A DNA stretch of 64,000 bases, taken from assembly GCA_025963285.1 (NCBI GenBank), contig JAOPUX010000054.1, forward strand, positions 1 through 64,000, in the 5' to 3' direction. Numbering within the stretch: position 1 is the stretch's first letter; each line of letters opens with the position of its first letter. The stretch comes from Jatrophihabitans sp. (GTDB lineage: Bacteria > Actinomycetota > Actinomycetes > Mycobacteriales > Jatrophihabitantaceae). The translations under genes were made by a program, and so were the position numbers. Shown piece by piece: positions 34,053 to 44,193 of the stretch. The notes under the pieces are model-generated. The model did not search any database, was not told the DNA's origin, and saw only the letters and a program-made list of their open reading frames with translations.

Positions 34053-35740
34053 ACGCAGACGGCACCGTTGGCCGCAGAGCCCACGAGCTTGGCGTACTTG
34101 CCCAGCACGCCGTAGTTGAAGGCCTGCTCGTGCGGCGTCCAGGCCGCACGGCGCGTGTCGAGCACCTCGTCGTCGACCATCAGGTCGAGGCGGCGGTTCA
34201 CGATGTCGACCACGATTCGGTCGCCGTCCTCGACTAGGGCGATCGGGCCGCCGACCGCCGCCTCCGGGGCGACGTGGCCGATGCAGAGCCCGGTGGTGCC
34301 GCCGGAGAAGCGGCCGTCGGTGAGCAGCAGGACGTCCTTGCCCAGGCCCGCACCCTTGATCGCGCCGGTGATCGCCAGCATCTCCCGCATGCCGGGGCCG
34401 CCCTTGGGGCCCTCCCACCGGATCACGACGATGTCGCCGGGCTTGAGCGTGCCCTCGGCCACCGCGGCCATGGCCTCCTGCTCGCGGTCGAAGACGCGAG
34501 CGGTGCCGTCGAAGACCTCGGCGTCGAAGCCAGCCGTCTTCACCACGGCCCCCTCGGGGGCCAGCGAGCCGTGCAGGATCGTCAGGCCGCCGGTGCGGTG
34601 GATCGGCCGGTCGAGGGTGCGGATCACCTCGCCGTCGGGCACCGGCGGCGCGATCGCCTCGAGGTTCTCGGCGAGCGTCTTGCCGGTGACGGTGAGCGCG
34701 TCACCGTGCATCAGGCCGGCGTCGAGCAGCGCCCGCATGACGACCGGGATGCCGCCGATGCGGTCGATGTCGGTCATGACGAAGCGGCCGAAGGGCTTCA
34801 TGTCGGCCAGGTGCGGCACCTTGTCGCCGATGCGGTTGAAGTCGTCGAGGGTGAGCGGCACGCCGGCCTCGCGGGCGATCGCCAGCAGGTGCAGCACCGC
34901 GTTGGTGGAGCCGCCGAGGGCCATCACGAGGGTGATCGCGTTCTCGAAGGCGTCGAGGGTGAGGATCTGACGGGCGGTGATGCCGGCGTCCACCAGGGCG
35001 ACTGCCGCCTCACCGGAGCGCTCGGCGAAGGCGTCGCGGCGGGCGTCGGGTGCGGGCGGCGCGGCGGAGCCGGTGAGCGACATGCCCAGGGCCTCGGCGG
35101 CAGAGGCCATCGTGTTGGCGGTGTACATCCCGCCGCAGGCCCCCTCACCGGGGCAGATGGCTCGCTCGATCTCGTCCAGCTCGTCGCGGGTGATCGTGCC
35201 GGCCAGGCAGGCTCCGACACCCTCGAAGGCGTCGATGATCGTGACGTCGTTGCCGTGCAGCTTGCCCGGCAGCGTGGAGCCGGCGTAGAGGAAGACCGAG
35301 GCGATGTCGAGGCGCGCGGCGGCCATCAGCATGCCGGGCAGCGACTTGTCGCAGCCGGCCAGCAGCACCGCGCCGTCGAGCTGCTCGGCCCGGATGACGG
35401 TCTCCACCGAGTCGGCGATGATCTCGCGGCTCACCAGCGAGTAGTGCATGCCGGTGTGCCCCATCGAGATGCCGTCGGAGACGGAGATGGTGCCGAACTC
35501 CAGCGGGAAGCCGTCGGCGCCGCGGACGCCCACCTTCGCCTGCTTGGCCAGCCTGTCGAGGCTGAGGTTGCACGGGGTGATCTCGTTCCAGGACGAGGCC
35601 ACGGCAATCTGCGGCTTGCGCCAGTCGTCGTCACCCATGCCGACCGCACGGAGCATGCCGCGCGAGGCGGCGCGCTCGATGCCGTCGGTGACGGTGTGGC
35701 TGTGCGGCTTACGGTGCTGTCGGGGCTGATCGGTGCTCAC
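34049..35740 (-). CDS. ilvD: Dihydroxy-acid dehydratase
   Basis: 563 residues. The Fe-S cluster Cys are visible in Gly-Cys-Asp-Lys-Ser-Leu-Pro-Gly (about 130) and [10 protein letters not shown] (about 202). The catalytic Ser region Asp-Gly-Arg-Phe-Ser-Gly-Gly is near 472. It dehydrates the dihydroxyacids of valine and isoleucine synthesis to 2-oxoacids. It is apart from the ilvBNC operon and no leader peptide was found, so it is probably regulated differently. Its start is 30 bases from the divergent PH-domain gene. Confidence 0.95.
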   Translation of the reverse strand: MSTDQPRQHRKPHSHTVTDGIERAASRGMLRAVGMGDDDWRKPQIAVASSWNEITPCNLSLDRLAKQAKVGVRGADGFPLEFGTISVSDGISMGHTGMHYSLVSREIIADSVETVIRAEQLDGAVLLAGCDKSLPGMLMAAARLDIASVFLYAGSTLPGKLHGNDVTIIDAFEGVGACLAGTITRDELDEIERAICPGEGACGGMYTANTMASAAEALGMSLTGSAAPPAPDARRDAFAERSGEAAVALVDAGITARQILTLDAFENAITLVMALGGSTNAVLHLLAIAREAGVPLTLDDFNRIGDKVPHLADMKPFGRFVMTDIDRIGGIPVVMRALLDAGLMHGDALTVTGKTLAENLEAIAPPVPDGEVIRTLDRPIHRTGGLTILHGSLAPEGAVVKTAGFDAEVFDGTARVFDREQEAMAAVAEGTLKPGDIVVIRWEGPKGGPGMREMLAITGAIKGAGLGKDVLLLTDGRFSGGTTGLCIGHVAPEAAVGGPIALVEDGDRIVVDIVNRRLDLMVDDEVLDTRRAAWTPHEQAFNYGVLGKYAKLVGSAANGAVCV

Positions 35741-35770
35741 GGGGAAAACCTTACGGGTTACCGTTTAGCC

Positions 35771-36298
35771 GTGCCCGAGACTATTCCCACCGACGATGCG
35801 ACCCCGGCGCAGTCACCGCTGCCCGAGGGCGACCCGGCCCTGGCGGCGCGCGTCTTCCGCCTCCCCCGCTCGGCCTACATCGCCATCCCGCTGCTGCTCT
35901 TCGGCACCGCGCCGCTGGCCTTCGGCGACGACAACTCCCGCAGCATCGAGGACACGACGAACAGCTCGAACTTCTCCTCGATCCACCTCGGCCCGCGGGC
36001 ACTCCTGGTGCTGATCCCGATCGTGGCGCTGATCTTCATCGCCCGTACGGCCACGTTCGTCACCCCTGAGGGGATCCGCGTTCGGGCGGTGCTCGGCTCG
36101 CGGATGCTGCCGTGGAGCGGCATCCGGGGCCTCACGGTCAACGGCCGGGCCGTCTATGCGGTGGTGGCCAACGGCGCGGTGCGGCTGCCCTGTGTGCGCG
36201 TGGCCAGCCTCGCCGACGTCGCGCGTTCCAGCGCCGGGCACGTGCCACAGCTGCGTGACCCGATACGCCGCTTCGCTCCCTCGCGCCGCCGCCGCTGA
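35771..36298 (+). CDS. Membrane protein with PH-like domain
   Basis: 175 residues from GTG 35771; TACCGT is 6 bases upstream, so it is leaderless. Two transmembrane helices (about 37-57 and 78-96) are followed by a PH-like beta-barrel typical of bacterial PH domain proteins: Phe-Val-Thr-Pro-Glu-Gly-Ile-Arg-Val-Arg, Leu-Pro-Trp-Ser-Gly-Ile-Arg-Gly-Leu. The end is Arg-rich. Function unknown. It is divergent from ilvD, a placement also seen in mycobacteria (a small PH-domain gene near ilvD). Confidence 0.75.
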   Translation: MPETIPTDDATPAQSPLPEGDPALAARVFRLPRSAYIAIPLLLFGTAPLAFGDDNSRSIEDTTNSSNFSSIHLGPRALLVLIPIVALIFIARTATFVTPEGIRVRAVLGSRMLPWSGIRGLTVNGRAVYAVVANGAVRLPCVRVASLADVARSSAGHVPQLRDPIRRFAPSRRRR

Positions 36299-36325
36299 GC
36301 GTCCCCGCGGAGGGGCCTTGCGGTC

Positions 36326-37231
36326 TCAGTAGTCGCCGGTGATGACGTTCACCAGCGGCTGACCGCTCACGTAGCGGCGGATCTGCTCGGCGACCAGCCG
36401 CATGCCGCGCTCGCGCCAGCCCGTGGTGCCGCCGCCGACGTGCGGCGTGATCACGACGTTGGGCAGCCCCCAGAGCGGGTGGTCGGCCGGTAGCGGCTCG
36501 GGGTCGGTGACGTCGAGGAACGCCGAGAGCCGTCCGGCCCGCAGCTCGGCGAGAAGTGCGGCCGTGTCGACGATCGTGCCCCGGGCGACGTTCACCAGCA
36601 CGGCACCGTCGGGCAGGGCGGCCAGGAAGCCCGCGTCGACGAGCTGATGGGTCTCGGGGGTGTGCGGCAGGGCGAGCACCACGGCGCGGGCCGACGGCAG
36701 CAGCCCGGGCAGCTCGTCCACCCCGTGCACGCCGTCCCGGGCGGTGCGGGCCACGAAGACGCAGTCGGCACCCAGCGCCCGCAACGCCCCGGCCACCCGC
36801 TGGTTGATGTCGCCGGCGCCGAGCAGCAGCACCCGTGCCCCGTCGAGGTCGCCGCCGCGCCGCTCCTGCCACTGTCCCTCGGCCTGCTGACGGGCGTAGC
36901 GCGGCAGGCCCCGCACCAGACTCAGCAGACCGGCGACGGCCAGCTCGGCCGTCGAAGAGCCGTGCACGCCACGCCCGTTGCAGAGCGTGACCCCCGGCGG
37001 CACCTTGGCCAGCCATGGCTCGACTCCGGCCGAGAGCAGCTGCACGACCTTCAGCGCGGGCATGGCGGTCAACGACTCGGTGGCGAAGGTGGCACCCATG
37101 TAGGGCGCCAGCAGGAACTCGACCTGCTCGATCCCGTCGGGCGGCGGCCCCGTGCCGTCCCAGACGAGGAGCTCGGCCGGCACCTCCAGCGCCTCGACGT
37201 CCTGCTCGCTCGGCACGCAGACGGTGATCAC
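36326..37231 (-). CDS. D-2-hydroxyacid dehydrogenase (SerA-like fold)
   Basis: 301 residues from GTG 37231, which stands 6 bases after TAGGCT; the GTG just before is an alternative. The catalytic Arg (Asn-Val-Ala-Arg-Gly-Thr-Ile), Glu (Asp-Pro-Glu-Pro-Leu-Pro) and His (Thr-Pro-His-Val-Gly-Gly) are present, and Leu-Gly-Ala-Gly-Asp-Ile is the NAD loop. Without the ASB and ACT domains of the long actinobacterial SerA it is not the classical phosphoglycerate dehydrogenase; it may reduce glyoxylate, hydroxypyruvate or another 2-ketoacid. Divergent from the lipoprotein gene. Confidence 0.85.
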   Translation of the reverse strand: MITVCVPSEQDVEALEVPAELLVWDGTGPPPDGIEQVEFLLAPYMGATFATESLTAMPALKVVQLLSAGVEPWLAKVPPGVTLCNGRGVHGSSTAELAVAGLLSLVRGLPRYARQQAEGQWQERRGGDLDGARVLLLGAGDINQRVAGALRALGADCVFVARTARDGVHGVDELPGLLPSARAVVLALPHTPETHQLVDAGFLAALPDGAVLVNVARGTIVDTAALLAELRAGRLSAFLDVTDPEPLPADHPLWGLPNVVITPHVGGGTTGWRERGMRLVAEQIRRYVSGQPLVNVITGDY

Positions 37232-37286
37232 CACCCGAGCCTAGGACCAGCGGCAGGCGCACAGGCCGACGAGGCAGACTGGAGCC

Positions 37287-38489
37287 ATGGGACGAGGGCG
37301 GATCGGCGCGATGCTGGCCGCCGCGACCCTGGTCCTGGCCGCCTGCTCCGGCGGCGCAGCACCCAAGGGCCCGGACTTCTCACCCCAGGGTTCCTTTCCC
37401 GGCGACGGCTACACCCCGGTGCCGGTCGGGCCGATCGAGCCGAGCACGCAGCCGTCGCAGGGCTCGTCCCCGCCGTCGCAGGGCGGCTCGACACCGTCGC
37501 CGAGCCCGTCCACGTCGAGCGACCCGAACGTCGTGGCCACCAAGCTGAACAGCCCGGTCGGGCTCGTCGTGCTGCCCGACGCCACTGCCCTGGTTGCAGA
37601 GCGCGCCACCGGCCGGATCGTGCGGGTACAGCCCAAGCCCGGCCAGCCGGTGCAGACGGTGCGCACGCTCGGCGGCCTCAGCACCGCGGGCGACGGCGGC
37701 CTGCTCGACCTTGCGCTCTCGCCGACCTACGCCGAGGACGGGCTGATCTTCGCCTACCTCACCACGGCCACCGACAACCGCGTCGTCGACTTCACCCTCA
37801 ACGGCCCGGTGACGCCGGTCTTCACCGGCATCCCCCGCGGCAGCAGCGGCAACACCGGCCGGATCACGTTCGGGGCCGACGGTGACCTCTACGTCGGCAC
37901 CGGCGACGCGGGGGTGCCCGCCCAGGCGGCCGACCCGGCGAGCCTTGCCGGGAAGGTCCTGCGGATCACCGCCATCGGCACACCCGCGCCGGGCAACCCG
38001 GTGACGAGGTCGCCGATCTTCGCCAGCGGGGTGGACGATCCCGATGCCCTCTGCGCCGACCCGAGCTCCACGGTGGTCTACGAGTCCGACACCCGTGACG
38101 GGGTCGACTCCGACCCGGTGAACTCGATCGTGGCCGGCGCCTCCTACGGCTGGCCGACCCCGGCGGCGTCCGATCACGCGTCGCTGCGGCTGCTGCCGCA
38201 CACGAGCCGGGCCCCGGGCGGCTGCACCGTCGACAAGAGCACGCTTTACGTCACCAGCCGCGACGGGCAGGCGCTGCTCTCGTCCCCGATCCGGTCAGCG
38301 AAGTCGATCGGAGACTTCACGCCCTACCTGCGGCAGCGCTACGGCCGGCTGCGCACCGTCGTCGCCGCGGCCGACGGCACGCTCTGGCTCACCACGAGCA
38401 ACCGCGACGGGCACGGCAAGCCGATCCCGGACGACGAGCGGGTGCTGCACATCCAGGCCCCGACCACCGGCGGCACCAGCCCGGCCTGA
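37287..38489 (+). CDS. PQQ-type sugar dehydrogenase-like lipoprotein (GSDH beta-propeller)
   Basis: 400 residues. A lipobox Leu-Ala-Ala-Cys at 17-20 anchors it to the outer face of the membrane, followed by a Pro/Ser-rich linker (about 40-75). The body has the repeated pattern of the glucose/sorbosone dehydrogenase propeller: Gly-Gly-Leu-Leu-Asp-Leu-Ala-Leu, Val-Gly-Thr-Gly-Asp-Ala (about 208), Gly-Lys-Val-Leu-Arg-Ile, and Ser-Tyr-Gly-Trp-Pro. In this family PQQ-binding residues vary; I cannot confirm the whole site, so it might be a non-catalytic propeller. CAGACT stands 6 bases before the start. Confidence 0.8.
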   Translation: MGRGRIGAMLAAATLVLAACSGGAAPKGPDFSPQGSFPGDGYTPVPVGPIEPSTQPSQGSSPPSQGGSTPSPSPSTSSDPNVVATKLNSPVGLVVLPDATALVAERATGRIVRVQPKPGQPVQTVRTLGGLSTAGDGGLLDLALSPTYAEDGLIFAYLTTATDNRVVDFTLNGPVTPVFTGIPRGSSGNTGRITFGADGDLYVGTGDAGVPAQAADPASLAGKVLRITAIGTPAPGNPVTRSPIFASGVDDPDALCADPSSTVVYESDTRDGVDSDPVNSIVAGASYGWPTPAASDHASLRLLPHTSRAPGGCTVDKSTLYVTSRDGQALLSSPIRSAKSIGDFTPYLRQRYGRLRTVVAAADGTLWLTTSNRDGHGKPIPDDERVLHIQAPTTGGTSPA

Positions 38490-38495
38490 CCAGGC

Positions 38496-39008
38496 TCAGC
38501 CAGCCGGGACGTCGCGCTCACGCACCGCGCGGCGGATCTGGTCGACGTTGTCGCGCACGATGTCGGACACGAGGTCGTCGGTGCGCGGGTCGGCGAGCAC
38601 CTCGAGCACCACCCGCAGGGCCGTCTCGGTGATCTCGTCGACCAACCGGTCGTGGAAGGGCAGCAGGCCGAGGCCCCGGCTGGAGGGGTCCTGCTTGATC
38701 TTCTCCGCGAACATCGCCTTGATCTCCTCGCGGTTCTCGCTCAGCGAGGCGGCGATGTTGCGCGTGTAGTTGCCGGTGTAGAGCACGGCCGCCACCTCGT
38801 CGAGCACCGCGATGGTGATGGGCCGCTTGATCACCACCACCACCCGCTCGGAGGCCCGGTTGATCAGCTTCACGACGAAGGGCTCGCGCAGCCCCCGGCG
38901 CAGCAGCGCCCGGCCGAGGAAGCCCGTGATCAGCGAGAGCAGGATCAGGCCGCCGACGATGATGAGGACCCAGGACGTGGTGCTCAGGTGCGGGAGCGCA
39001 GTGGTCAT
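38496..39008 (-). CDS. Membrane-anchored protein of unknown function
   Basis: 170 residues. One N-terminal transmembrane helix (about 13-33) is followed by a basic amphipathic segment (Leu-Leu-Arg-Arg-Gly-Leu-Arg) and a mostly helical cytoplasmic domain with many Arg, Glu and Asp. Its start overlaps the end of the propeller gene (ATGA), so the two are cotranscribed and may function together. I do not recognise the family. Confidence 0.7.
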   Translation of the reverse strand: MTTALPHLSTTSWVLIIVGGLILLSLITGFLGRALLRRGLREPFVVKLINRASERVVVVIKRPITIAVLDEVAAVLYTGNYTRNIAASLSENREEIKAMFAEKIKQDPSSRGLGLLPFHDRLVDEITETALRVVLEVLADPRTDDLVSDIVRDNVDQIRRAVRERDVPAG

Positions 39009-40054
39009 GGGGCCGATCCTGCCCGTCCGCCCCGCCTTCGGAAACGCAGGACCGCAGAAGCGCCCGCAGCGAGGAAGACCACCGCCACCGCAAGCAACGC
39101 CGCGAAGGCGCCGTTGTGGCTGTGGCGGGCAGTCGAAGGATGGACGACGGCCGAGCTCCGGGGCGTCGGCGAGGCAGTCGTGGCGGCCCTGGCGGTCTCG
39201 CTCGGGCGAGGCGTCTCGGGTATCGGGACGGAGTAGACGGCCGAGCCGGCCCCCTCGGAGTCGACGAGCAGGTGGTTGCCGTCGAAGCAGACTCCCTCGC
39301 CCTGGGGCTGCTCGGGTAGCGGGATGCGCTGCGGTGCCGTCCGCAGCGCGGCGGCGACGTCACCGTGCCGCACCGGCCAGACGTAGGCGTCGGTGTAGGT
39401 CCGCACCACCAATCGCGAGCCGTCCGGTGAGAGCGCGGCGCCGGTGGCCGTCAGCTCCCCCAGCGGCGCGAACGGGCCCGGCGTGCCGGTGAGCTGGAAC
39501 TGGATGCTGCCGACCCTGCGCAGGGTCGCCGCACCGGGCGTGGACGGTGCGGAGAAGACCTCGGAGGCGCCGGTGAACGACTTGGTGACGAGGTAGGGCA
39601 CCCCCTCCGGCGATACGGCCAGGGACTCGGCGTCGTGCGGGCCGTCCGGGTAGTGCAGCGTCCAGACCTGCGGGCGGGTGGCCGTGATCGTGGTGGCCGA
39701 CCCCACCTTCGGCTCGTCGACGCGGTAGAGCTCGATCCGGGAGCGCTCGGCGTCGTTGTCGCCGATGTCGGCCAGCCACACCGACGGGGTTCCGTGGGCG
39801 TCCGGGGCGACTGCGAGGTCCTCCCAGTCGTGGTTCACCGCATCCGGCACGGTGATCGTGGCGCGCAGAGCCCCGGTGCGCAGGTCGAGCGCGAAGAAGC
39901 GCGCACTGTCACCGCTGTCGTTCTGCACGTAGGCCACGTCGCTGGAGCGGATCCCGACCGCGATCCCGCTCAGCTCGTCGAGGCGCGGGTCGTGCAGGTG
40001 AAAGACGGGCGACGCAGCAGCAACGATCCCGGCAAGTAGCGCTGGCGTGATCAT
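39005..40054 (-). CDS. Membrane-anchored beta-propeller protein (SdiA-regulated-like/NHL type)
   Basis: 349 residues. A short hydrophobic start (1-15) may be a weak signal. The body (about 25-265) shows propeller repeats: Leu-Asp-Glu-Leu-Ser-Gly-Ile-Ala, His-Asp-Trp-Glu-Asp-Leu-Ala-Val, Trp-Leu-Ala-Asp-Ile-Gly-Asp-Asn, Asp-Ala-Glu-Ser-Leu-Ala-Val. Then a Ser/Thr/Pro-rich linker, one transmembrane helix (about 316-336) and an Arg-rich tail: a cell-surface propeller with a C-terminal anchor. Ligand unknown. The start codon lies at the edge of the hairpin 40054-40110, so initiation may be affected by RNA structure. Confidence 0.72.
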   Translation of the reverse strand: MITPALLAGIVAAASPVFHLHDPRLDELSGIAVGIRSSDVAYVQNDSGDSARFFALDLRTGALRATITVPDAVNHDWEDLAVAPDAHGTPSVWLADIGDNDAERSRIELYRVDEPKVGSATTITATRPQVWTLHYPDGPHDAESLAVSPEGVPYLVTKSFTGASEVFSAPSTPGAATLRRVGSIQFQLTGTPGPFAPLGELTATGAALSPDGSRLVVRTYTDAYVWPVRHGDVAAALRTAPQRIPLPEQPQGEGVCFDGNHLLVDSEGAGSAVYSVPIPETPRPSETARAATTASPTPRSSAVVHPSTARHSHNGAFAALLAVAVVFLAAGASAVLRFRRRGGRAGSAP

Positions 40055-40110
40055 GTTTGCCTACTGAGTTGCCGGTTCAGCCATCCCGAACCGGCAACAA
40101 CGTAGGCAAA
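40054..40110. repeat. Hairpin between gatB and the propeller gene
   Basis: GTTTGCCTAC (40054-40063) pairs with GTAGGCAAAC (40101-40110), then a 3-base internal loop (TGA against CGT-side GTT), then GTTGCCGGTTC (40067-40077) pairs with GAACCGGCAAC (40087-40097), with a 9-base loop. It begins at the start codon of the propeller gene and ends 5 bases after the gatB stop. The stem CTAC/GTAG followed by an internal loop resembles the DUF559 palindromes and the hairpin at 53491. Confidence 0.88.
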
Positions 40111-40115
40111 CACGG

Positions 40116-41603
40116 TTACTCGGGGACGCCGAGGCGCTCGAGCAGGATTGCCCGCACCGCTGCCGCGTCGGCCTGCCCGCGGGTGGCCTTCATGACCGAG
40201 CCCACCAGGGCGCCCACCGCCGCCACCTTGCCGTCACGCACCTTCTGCGCCACGTCGGGGTTCGCCGCGATCGCCTCGTCCGCGGCGGCCTGCAGGGCGC
40301 CGGTGTCGGAGACGACCTTCAGCCCCTTCTCGGCCACCACCACATCGACGTCATTGCCGGTTTCGAGTACGCCGTCGACGGCCTGACGTCCCAGCGCGGT
40401 GCTGAGCGAACCGTCGGCGACGAGCGCGATCACGCGGGCGATGTGGGCGGGCGTGATCGGCAGCTCCGCGGCGTCGACCTCGCGCTCGTTGGCCTTCTGC
40501 GCCACGTAGCCCTGCCACCAGTTACGGGCTTCGGCAGCCGGGGCGCCGAGCTCCACCGTCTCCCCCACCAGGTCGACGACCCCGGCGTTGGCCATCTGCT
40601 GGATCTCGTCGTTGGTGAGCCCCAGCGAGGCGATGATGCGGGTGCGCCGAGCCGCCGGCAGTTCGGGCAGGCCGGCCCGGAGCCGCTCGATCCACTCGGC
40701 GTCCGGGGCCACCGGCACCAGGTCCGGCTCGGGGAAGTACCGGTAGTCGGTGGCCTCCTCCTTGCTCCGGCCCGGGCGCGTGTCGCCGGTGGTCTCGGAG
40801 AAGTGCCGCGTCTCCTGCTTGATCCGGGTGCCGGCGTCGAGCAGCCCCGCCTGACGGATCATCTCCGAGCGCACCGCCCGCTCCACCGAACGCAGCGAGT
40901 TGACGTTCTTCGTCTCGGTGCGGGTGCCCCACTCGGCCCCCGGGACGTTCAGGGAGGTGTTGACGTCGCAGCGCAGCGAGCCCTGCTCCATCCGCACGTC
41001 CGACACCCCGAGCGCGCGCAGGATGTCCCGCAGCGCAGCGGTGTAGGCCTTGGCCACCTCGGGTGCCAGTGCGCCGCAGCCCGGCACCGGCTTGGTGACG
41101 ATCTCGATGAGCGGGATGCCGGCGCGGTTGAAGTCGACGAGGGAGTACTCGGCGCCGTGGATGCGGCCGGAGGTGCCGACGTGGGTGTTCTTGCCGGTGT
41201 CCTCCTCCATGTGCACCCGCTCGATTCCGACCCGGTACGTCTGCCCCTCGACCTCCACGTCGATGTAGCCGTCGAAGCAGAGCGGCTCGTCGTACTGGCT
41301 GATCTGGTAGTTCTTCGGCATGTCCGGATAGAAGTAGTTCTTCCGCGCGAAGCGGCACCATGAGGCGATCGAGCAGTTCAGCGCGAGGCCGATCTTGATC
41401 GTCGACTCGATGGCGACCTCGTTCACCACCGGCAGTGCGCCGGGCAGCCCGAGGCAGACCGGGCAGGTGTGCGTGTTGGGCTCCGCGCCGAACTCCGTGG
41501 AGCAGCCGCAGAACATCTTGGAGACCGTGCCGAGCTCGACGTGCGTCTCCAGGCCCCAGACCGGCTCGTACTTGGCGAGGACGTCCTCGTAGCTGAGACT
41601 CAT
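40116..41603 (-). CDS. gatB: Aspartyl/glutamyl-tRNA amidotransferase subunit B
   Basis: 495 residues from ATG 41603, which overlaps the gatA stop (ATGA). Gly-Leu-Glu-Thr-His-Val-Glu-Leu at the start, Phe-Cys-Gly-Cys-Ser with Cys-Pro-Val-Cys-Leu-Gly-Leu-Pro-Gly (zinc site), and [14 protein letters not shown] are all standard; the C-terminal GatB/Yqey tail binds tRNA. It is the kinase and tRNA-binding part of the enzyme that turns Glu-tRNA-Gln into Gln-tRNA-Gln. The hairpin at 40054-40110 follows the stop. Confidence 0.95.
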   Translation of the reverse strand: MSLSYEDVLAKYEPVWGLETHVELGTVSKMFCGCSTEFGAEPNTHTCPVCLGLPGALPVVNEVAIESTIKIGLALNCSIASWCRFARKNYFYPDMPKNYQISQYDEPLCFDGYIDVEVEGQTYRVGIERVHMEEDTGKNTHVGTSGRIHGAEYSLVDFNRAGIPLIEIVTKPVPGCGALAPEVAKAYTAALRDILRALGVSDVRMEQGSLRCDVNTSLNVPGAEWGTRTETKNVNSLRSVERAVRSEMIRQAGLLDAGTRIKQETRHFSETTGDTRPGRSKEEATDYRYFPEPDLVPVAPDAEWIERLRAGLPELPAARRTRIIASLGLTNDEIQQMANAGVVDLVGETVELGAPAAEARNWWQGYVAQKANEREVDAAELPITPAHIARVIALVADGSLSTALGRQAVDGVLETGNDVDVVVAEKGLKVVSDTGALQAAADEAIAANPDVAQKVRDGKVAAVGALVGSVMKATRGQADAAAVRAILLERLGVPE

Positions 41604-43111
41604 GCCGTCACCGCCGGGATCTGAAGGATGCCGGTAGCTCGCTCGAAGGCCGCGGCGATGCCGAAGCAGCGCTCGTCCGCCAGGGCCGGGGCCATGATCT
41701 GCAGCCCCACGGGCAGGCCGTCGGAGAGCCCGCACGGCACCGAGATCGCCGGCGTACCGGCCAGCGAGGCCGGCAGGGTGCAGAGGTCGTTGCGGTACAT
41801 CGTGATCGGATCGACGACCTCGCCGATGCCGAAGGCGACGACCGGGGTGGCCGGCGAGATCAGCACGTCGACCTTCTCAAAGGCGGCCTGGAAGTCGCGC
41901 ACGATCAGCGTGCGGACCTTCTGCGCCTGGCCGTAGTAGGCCTCGTAGTAGCCCGAGCTCAGGGCGTAGGTGCCGATCATGATGCGGCGCTTCACCTCGG
42001 GACCGAAGCCTGCGGCCCGAGTCAGCGACATGACCTCCTCGAGGGAGTTGCTGCCGTCATCGCCCACCCGCAGGCCGTAGCGGACGGCATCGAAGCGGGC
42101 CAGGTTCGACGAGCACTCGCTAGGCGCGATCAGGTAGTAGGCAGCCAGCGCGTACTCGAAGTTCGGGCAGGAGACCTCGACGATCTCCGCACCCAGTCCC
42201 TTCAGGGTGGCGACGGCGTCATCGAAGCTCGCCGTGACGCCTGCCTGGTAACCCTCCCCACCGAGCTCGCGCACCACGCCGACGCGCACACCGGTGAGGT
42301 CGCCCGCGGCACCGGCGCGGGCGGCCCCGGTGGCGTCGAAGCTCAGCCCGGCGATGGAGGTGGAGTCGCACGGGTCGTGCCCGTGCAGGACGTCGTAGAG
42401 GAGCGCGGTGTCCTCGACCGTGCGGGCGAAGGGGCCGGCCTGGTCGAGGGAGGATGAGAACGCGATCAGCCCGTAGCGCGAGACCGCGCCGTAGGTGGGC
42501 TTGAAGCCGACGATGCCGGTGACGGCCGCCGGCTGGCGGATCGAGCCGCCGGTGTCGGTGCCGATGGCCAGCGGCGCCTCGAAGGCGGCCACCGCGGCCG
42601 ACGACCCGCCGGACGAGCCGCCCGGGATCTTGGTCAGGTCCCACGGGTTGTGCGTCGGGCCGTAGGCCGAGTTCTCGGTGGAGGAGCCCATCGCGAACTC
42701 GTCCATGTTCGTCTTGCCCAGCATCACGATGCCGGCGTCCTTGATCCGGGTGGTGATCGTGGCGTCGTACGGCGGGCGCCAGCCCTCGAGGATCTTCGAC
42801 CCCGACGTGGTCGGCAGGCCCTTGGTGACGACGACGTCCTTCATGGCCAGCGGCACGCCGGCCAGCGGGCCGAGCGCCTCACCCGCCGCGCGGGCCTCGT
42901 CGACGGATGCGGCAGCCTCGAGGGCGCCGTCGGCGTCGATGTGCAGGAAGGCCTTGACGAGCGGGTCGACCTTGGCGATCTGGGCGAGGTGCGCCTGGGC
43001 CACCTCGACGGCGGTGACGTCCCCGCGGCGGATCGAGGCAGCGGTGTCGGCGGCGGTCAGCCGGACGAGGTCGGTGCCCGATCCCCCATTCGCTAGCGAG
43101 CTGTCGCTCAT
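41600..43111 (-). CDS. gatA: Aspartyl/glutamyl-tRNA amidotransferase subunit A
   Basis: 503 residues. Amidase-signature triad: Lys91 (Ala-Met-Lys-Asp), cis-Ser176 (Gly-Gly-Ser-Ser-Gly-Gly) and Ser200 (Thr-Gly-Gly-Ser-Ile-Arg-Gln-Pro). It supplies ammonia from glutamine to GatB. The first 12 residues, [12 protein letters not shown], come before the usual GatA N-terminus (Asp-Leu-Val-Arg-Leu-Thr-Ala) and are encoded by a copy of the 26-bp junction repeat, so the start appears to have been extended by a repeat. The ATG overlaps the gatC stop. Confidence 0.95.
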   Translation of the reverse strand: MSDSSLANGGSGTDLVRLTAADTAASIRRGDVTAVEVAQAHLAQIAKVDPLVKAFLHIDADGALEAAASVDEARAAGEALGPLAGVPLAMKDVVVTKGLPTTSGSKILEGWRPPYDATITTRIKDAGIVMLGKTNMDEFAMGSSTENSAYGPTHNPWDLTKIPGGSSGGSSAAVAAFEAPLAIGTDTGGSIRQPAAVTGIVGFKPTYGAVSRYGLIAFSSSLDQAGPFARTVEDTALLYDVLHGHDPCDSTSIAGLSFDATGAARAGAAGDLTGVRVGVVRELGGEGYQAGVTASFDDAVATLKGLGAEIVEVSCPNFEYALAAYYLIAPSECSSNLARFDAVRYGLRVGDDGSNSLEEVMSLTRAAGFGPEVKRRIMIGTYALSSGYYEAYYGQAQKVRTLIVRDFQAAFEKVDVLISPATPVVAFGIGEVVDPITMYRNDLCTLPASLAGTPAISVPCGLSDGLPVGLQIMAPALADERCFGIAAAFERATGILQIPAVTA

Positions 43112-43112
43112 G
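43087..43112. repeat. Junction repeat copy 2 (gatC/gatA)
   Basis: Plus-strand CATTCGCTAGCGAG then CTGTCGCTCATG; two differences from copy 1. It spans the first codons of gatA and the overlap with the gatC stop, and forms the N-terminal residues of GatA. Confidence 0.85.
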
Positions 43113-43431
43113 CCTCCTCCGTCAGGATCTGCGGCACGCGGAACTTGTCGTCCTCGACCGAGGGCGCGCCGGCCAGCACAGCCTCGCGGGGCAGCGACGG
43201 CACCACGACGTCCGGGCGGTAGACGTTGGTCATCGGCACGGCGTGCGAGGTGGGCTCGATATCGGCCGCGGCCACCTCACCGACCCGGGCCACAGCGCTG
43301 ATGATCTCGCCCAGCTGGCCTGCGAAGAGCTCGAGCTCGTCCTCGGTGACGGAGAGTCGGGCGAGGCGCGCCAGGTGGGCCACGTCGTCTCGCCCGATAC
43401 GGGGCGAGAGGGAATCGGATGCGTCGGACAC
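43108..43431 (-). CDS. gatC: Aspartyl/glutamyl-tRNA amidotransferase subunit C
   Basis: 107 residues from GTG 43431, chosen because TAGACT stands 8 bases before it (leaderless); a frame to 43485 would add 18 Arg-rich residues. [10 protein letters not shown] is the typical opening helix, and Phe-Arg-Val-Pro-Gln-Ile-Leu is the tail that wraps GatA. It stabilises the GatAB complex. First gene of the gatCAB operon, divergent from the ACT protein gene, as in mycobacteria. Confidence 0.93.
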   Translation of the reverse strand: MSDASDSLSPRIGRDDVAHLARLARLSVTEDELELFAGQLGEIISAVARVGEVAAADIEPTSHAVPMTNVYRPDVVVPSLPREAVLAGAPSVEDDKFRVPQILTEEA

Positions 43432-43507
43432 GACAGGTGAGTCTACGGGGCACCGCGAACCGGCCCCGCGTAACCGGCCGGACACACCTGTCGGGCACCC
43501 TGGCTGC

Positions 43508-44167
43508 GTGTCCTACCTACTTCGCATCGTGCTGCCCGATCGCCCTGGTGCGCTCGGGGCTGTGGCGACGGCCCTCGGCGGGGTTGGCGCGGACATCCTC
43601 AGCCTCGACGTGATCGAACGCGGACCCGGCACGGCCACCGACGACCTGGTGGTCGAGCTGCCCCCGGACAAGCTCGCCGACACCCTCGTCAGCGCCGCCG
43701 CGACCGTGGAGGGCGTGAAGGTCGAGTCGATCCGCCCCTATGCCGGTCAGATCGATCCGCACCGCGAGCTCGAGCTGCTCGACAGCCTGGCCGCCCGCCC
43801 CGACGAGTCGCTGCCCGTGCTGGCCGACGGTGTGGCCCGCATCTTTCGCGGGGGCTGGGCCTTGGTCCTCGACGAACCCGTCGACGGCATCTCCGCCGTG
43901 CTCGCCGGCGGCTCGTCGGCTCCGCAGGTCACCACGATCTCGGTGCCGTGGTGGCCGGCGAAGCCTGCGCGGGTGCTGGAGGCGGCCGGTGGCTGGGCGC
44001 CTGCCGACTGGGACCGGCTAGGTACCGAGCTCGCAGTGGCACCCCTCGGCCAGGGTGCCCTGCTCGTCGGACGGCCAGCGCTGCGGTGGCTGCCCTCGGA
44101 GCTGGTGCGGCTGCAGCACCTCGCCGCGATCGCGTGGTCGGTGACCGCCGCGGCCGCTTCGGCCTGA
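43508..44167 (+). CDS. ACT-domain protein (Rv3013-like)
   Basis: 219 residues from GTG 43508. Residues 1-75 form an ACT domain ([14 protein letters not shown], then Ile-Leu-Ser-Leu-Asp-Val). The C-terminal half (about 85-210) is a conserved domain with no catalytic signature that I can see. ACT domains bind amino acids. Divergence from gatCAB and position beside ligA match Rv3013 of M. tuberculosis, but the function of that gene is not settled. The GTG lies 6 bases after CACCCT. Confidence 0.82.
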   Translation: MSYLLRIVLPDRPGALGAVATALGGVGADILSLDVIERGPGTATDDLVVELPPDKLADTLVSAAATVEGVKVESIRPYAGQIDPHRELELLDSLAARPDESLPVLADGVARIFRGGWALVLDEPVDGISAVLAGGSSAPQVTTISVPWWPAKPARVLEAAGGWAPADWDRLGTELAVAPLGQGALLVGRPALRWLPSELVRLQHLAAIAWSVTAAAASA

Positions 44168-44193
44168 GGCGCGGGTCGCCTAGGCTCGGCACC

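Noticed and set aside
36326-37231. serA (phosphoglycerate dehydrogenase)
   Set aside because: Too short; it lacks the ASB and ACT domains of actinobacterial SerA.
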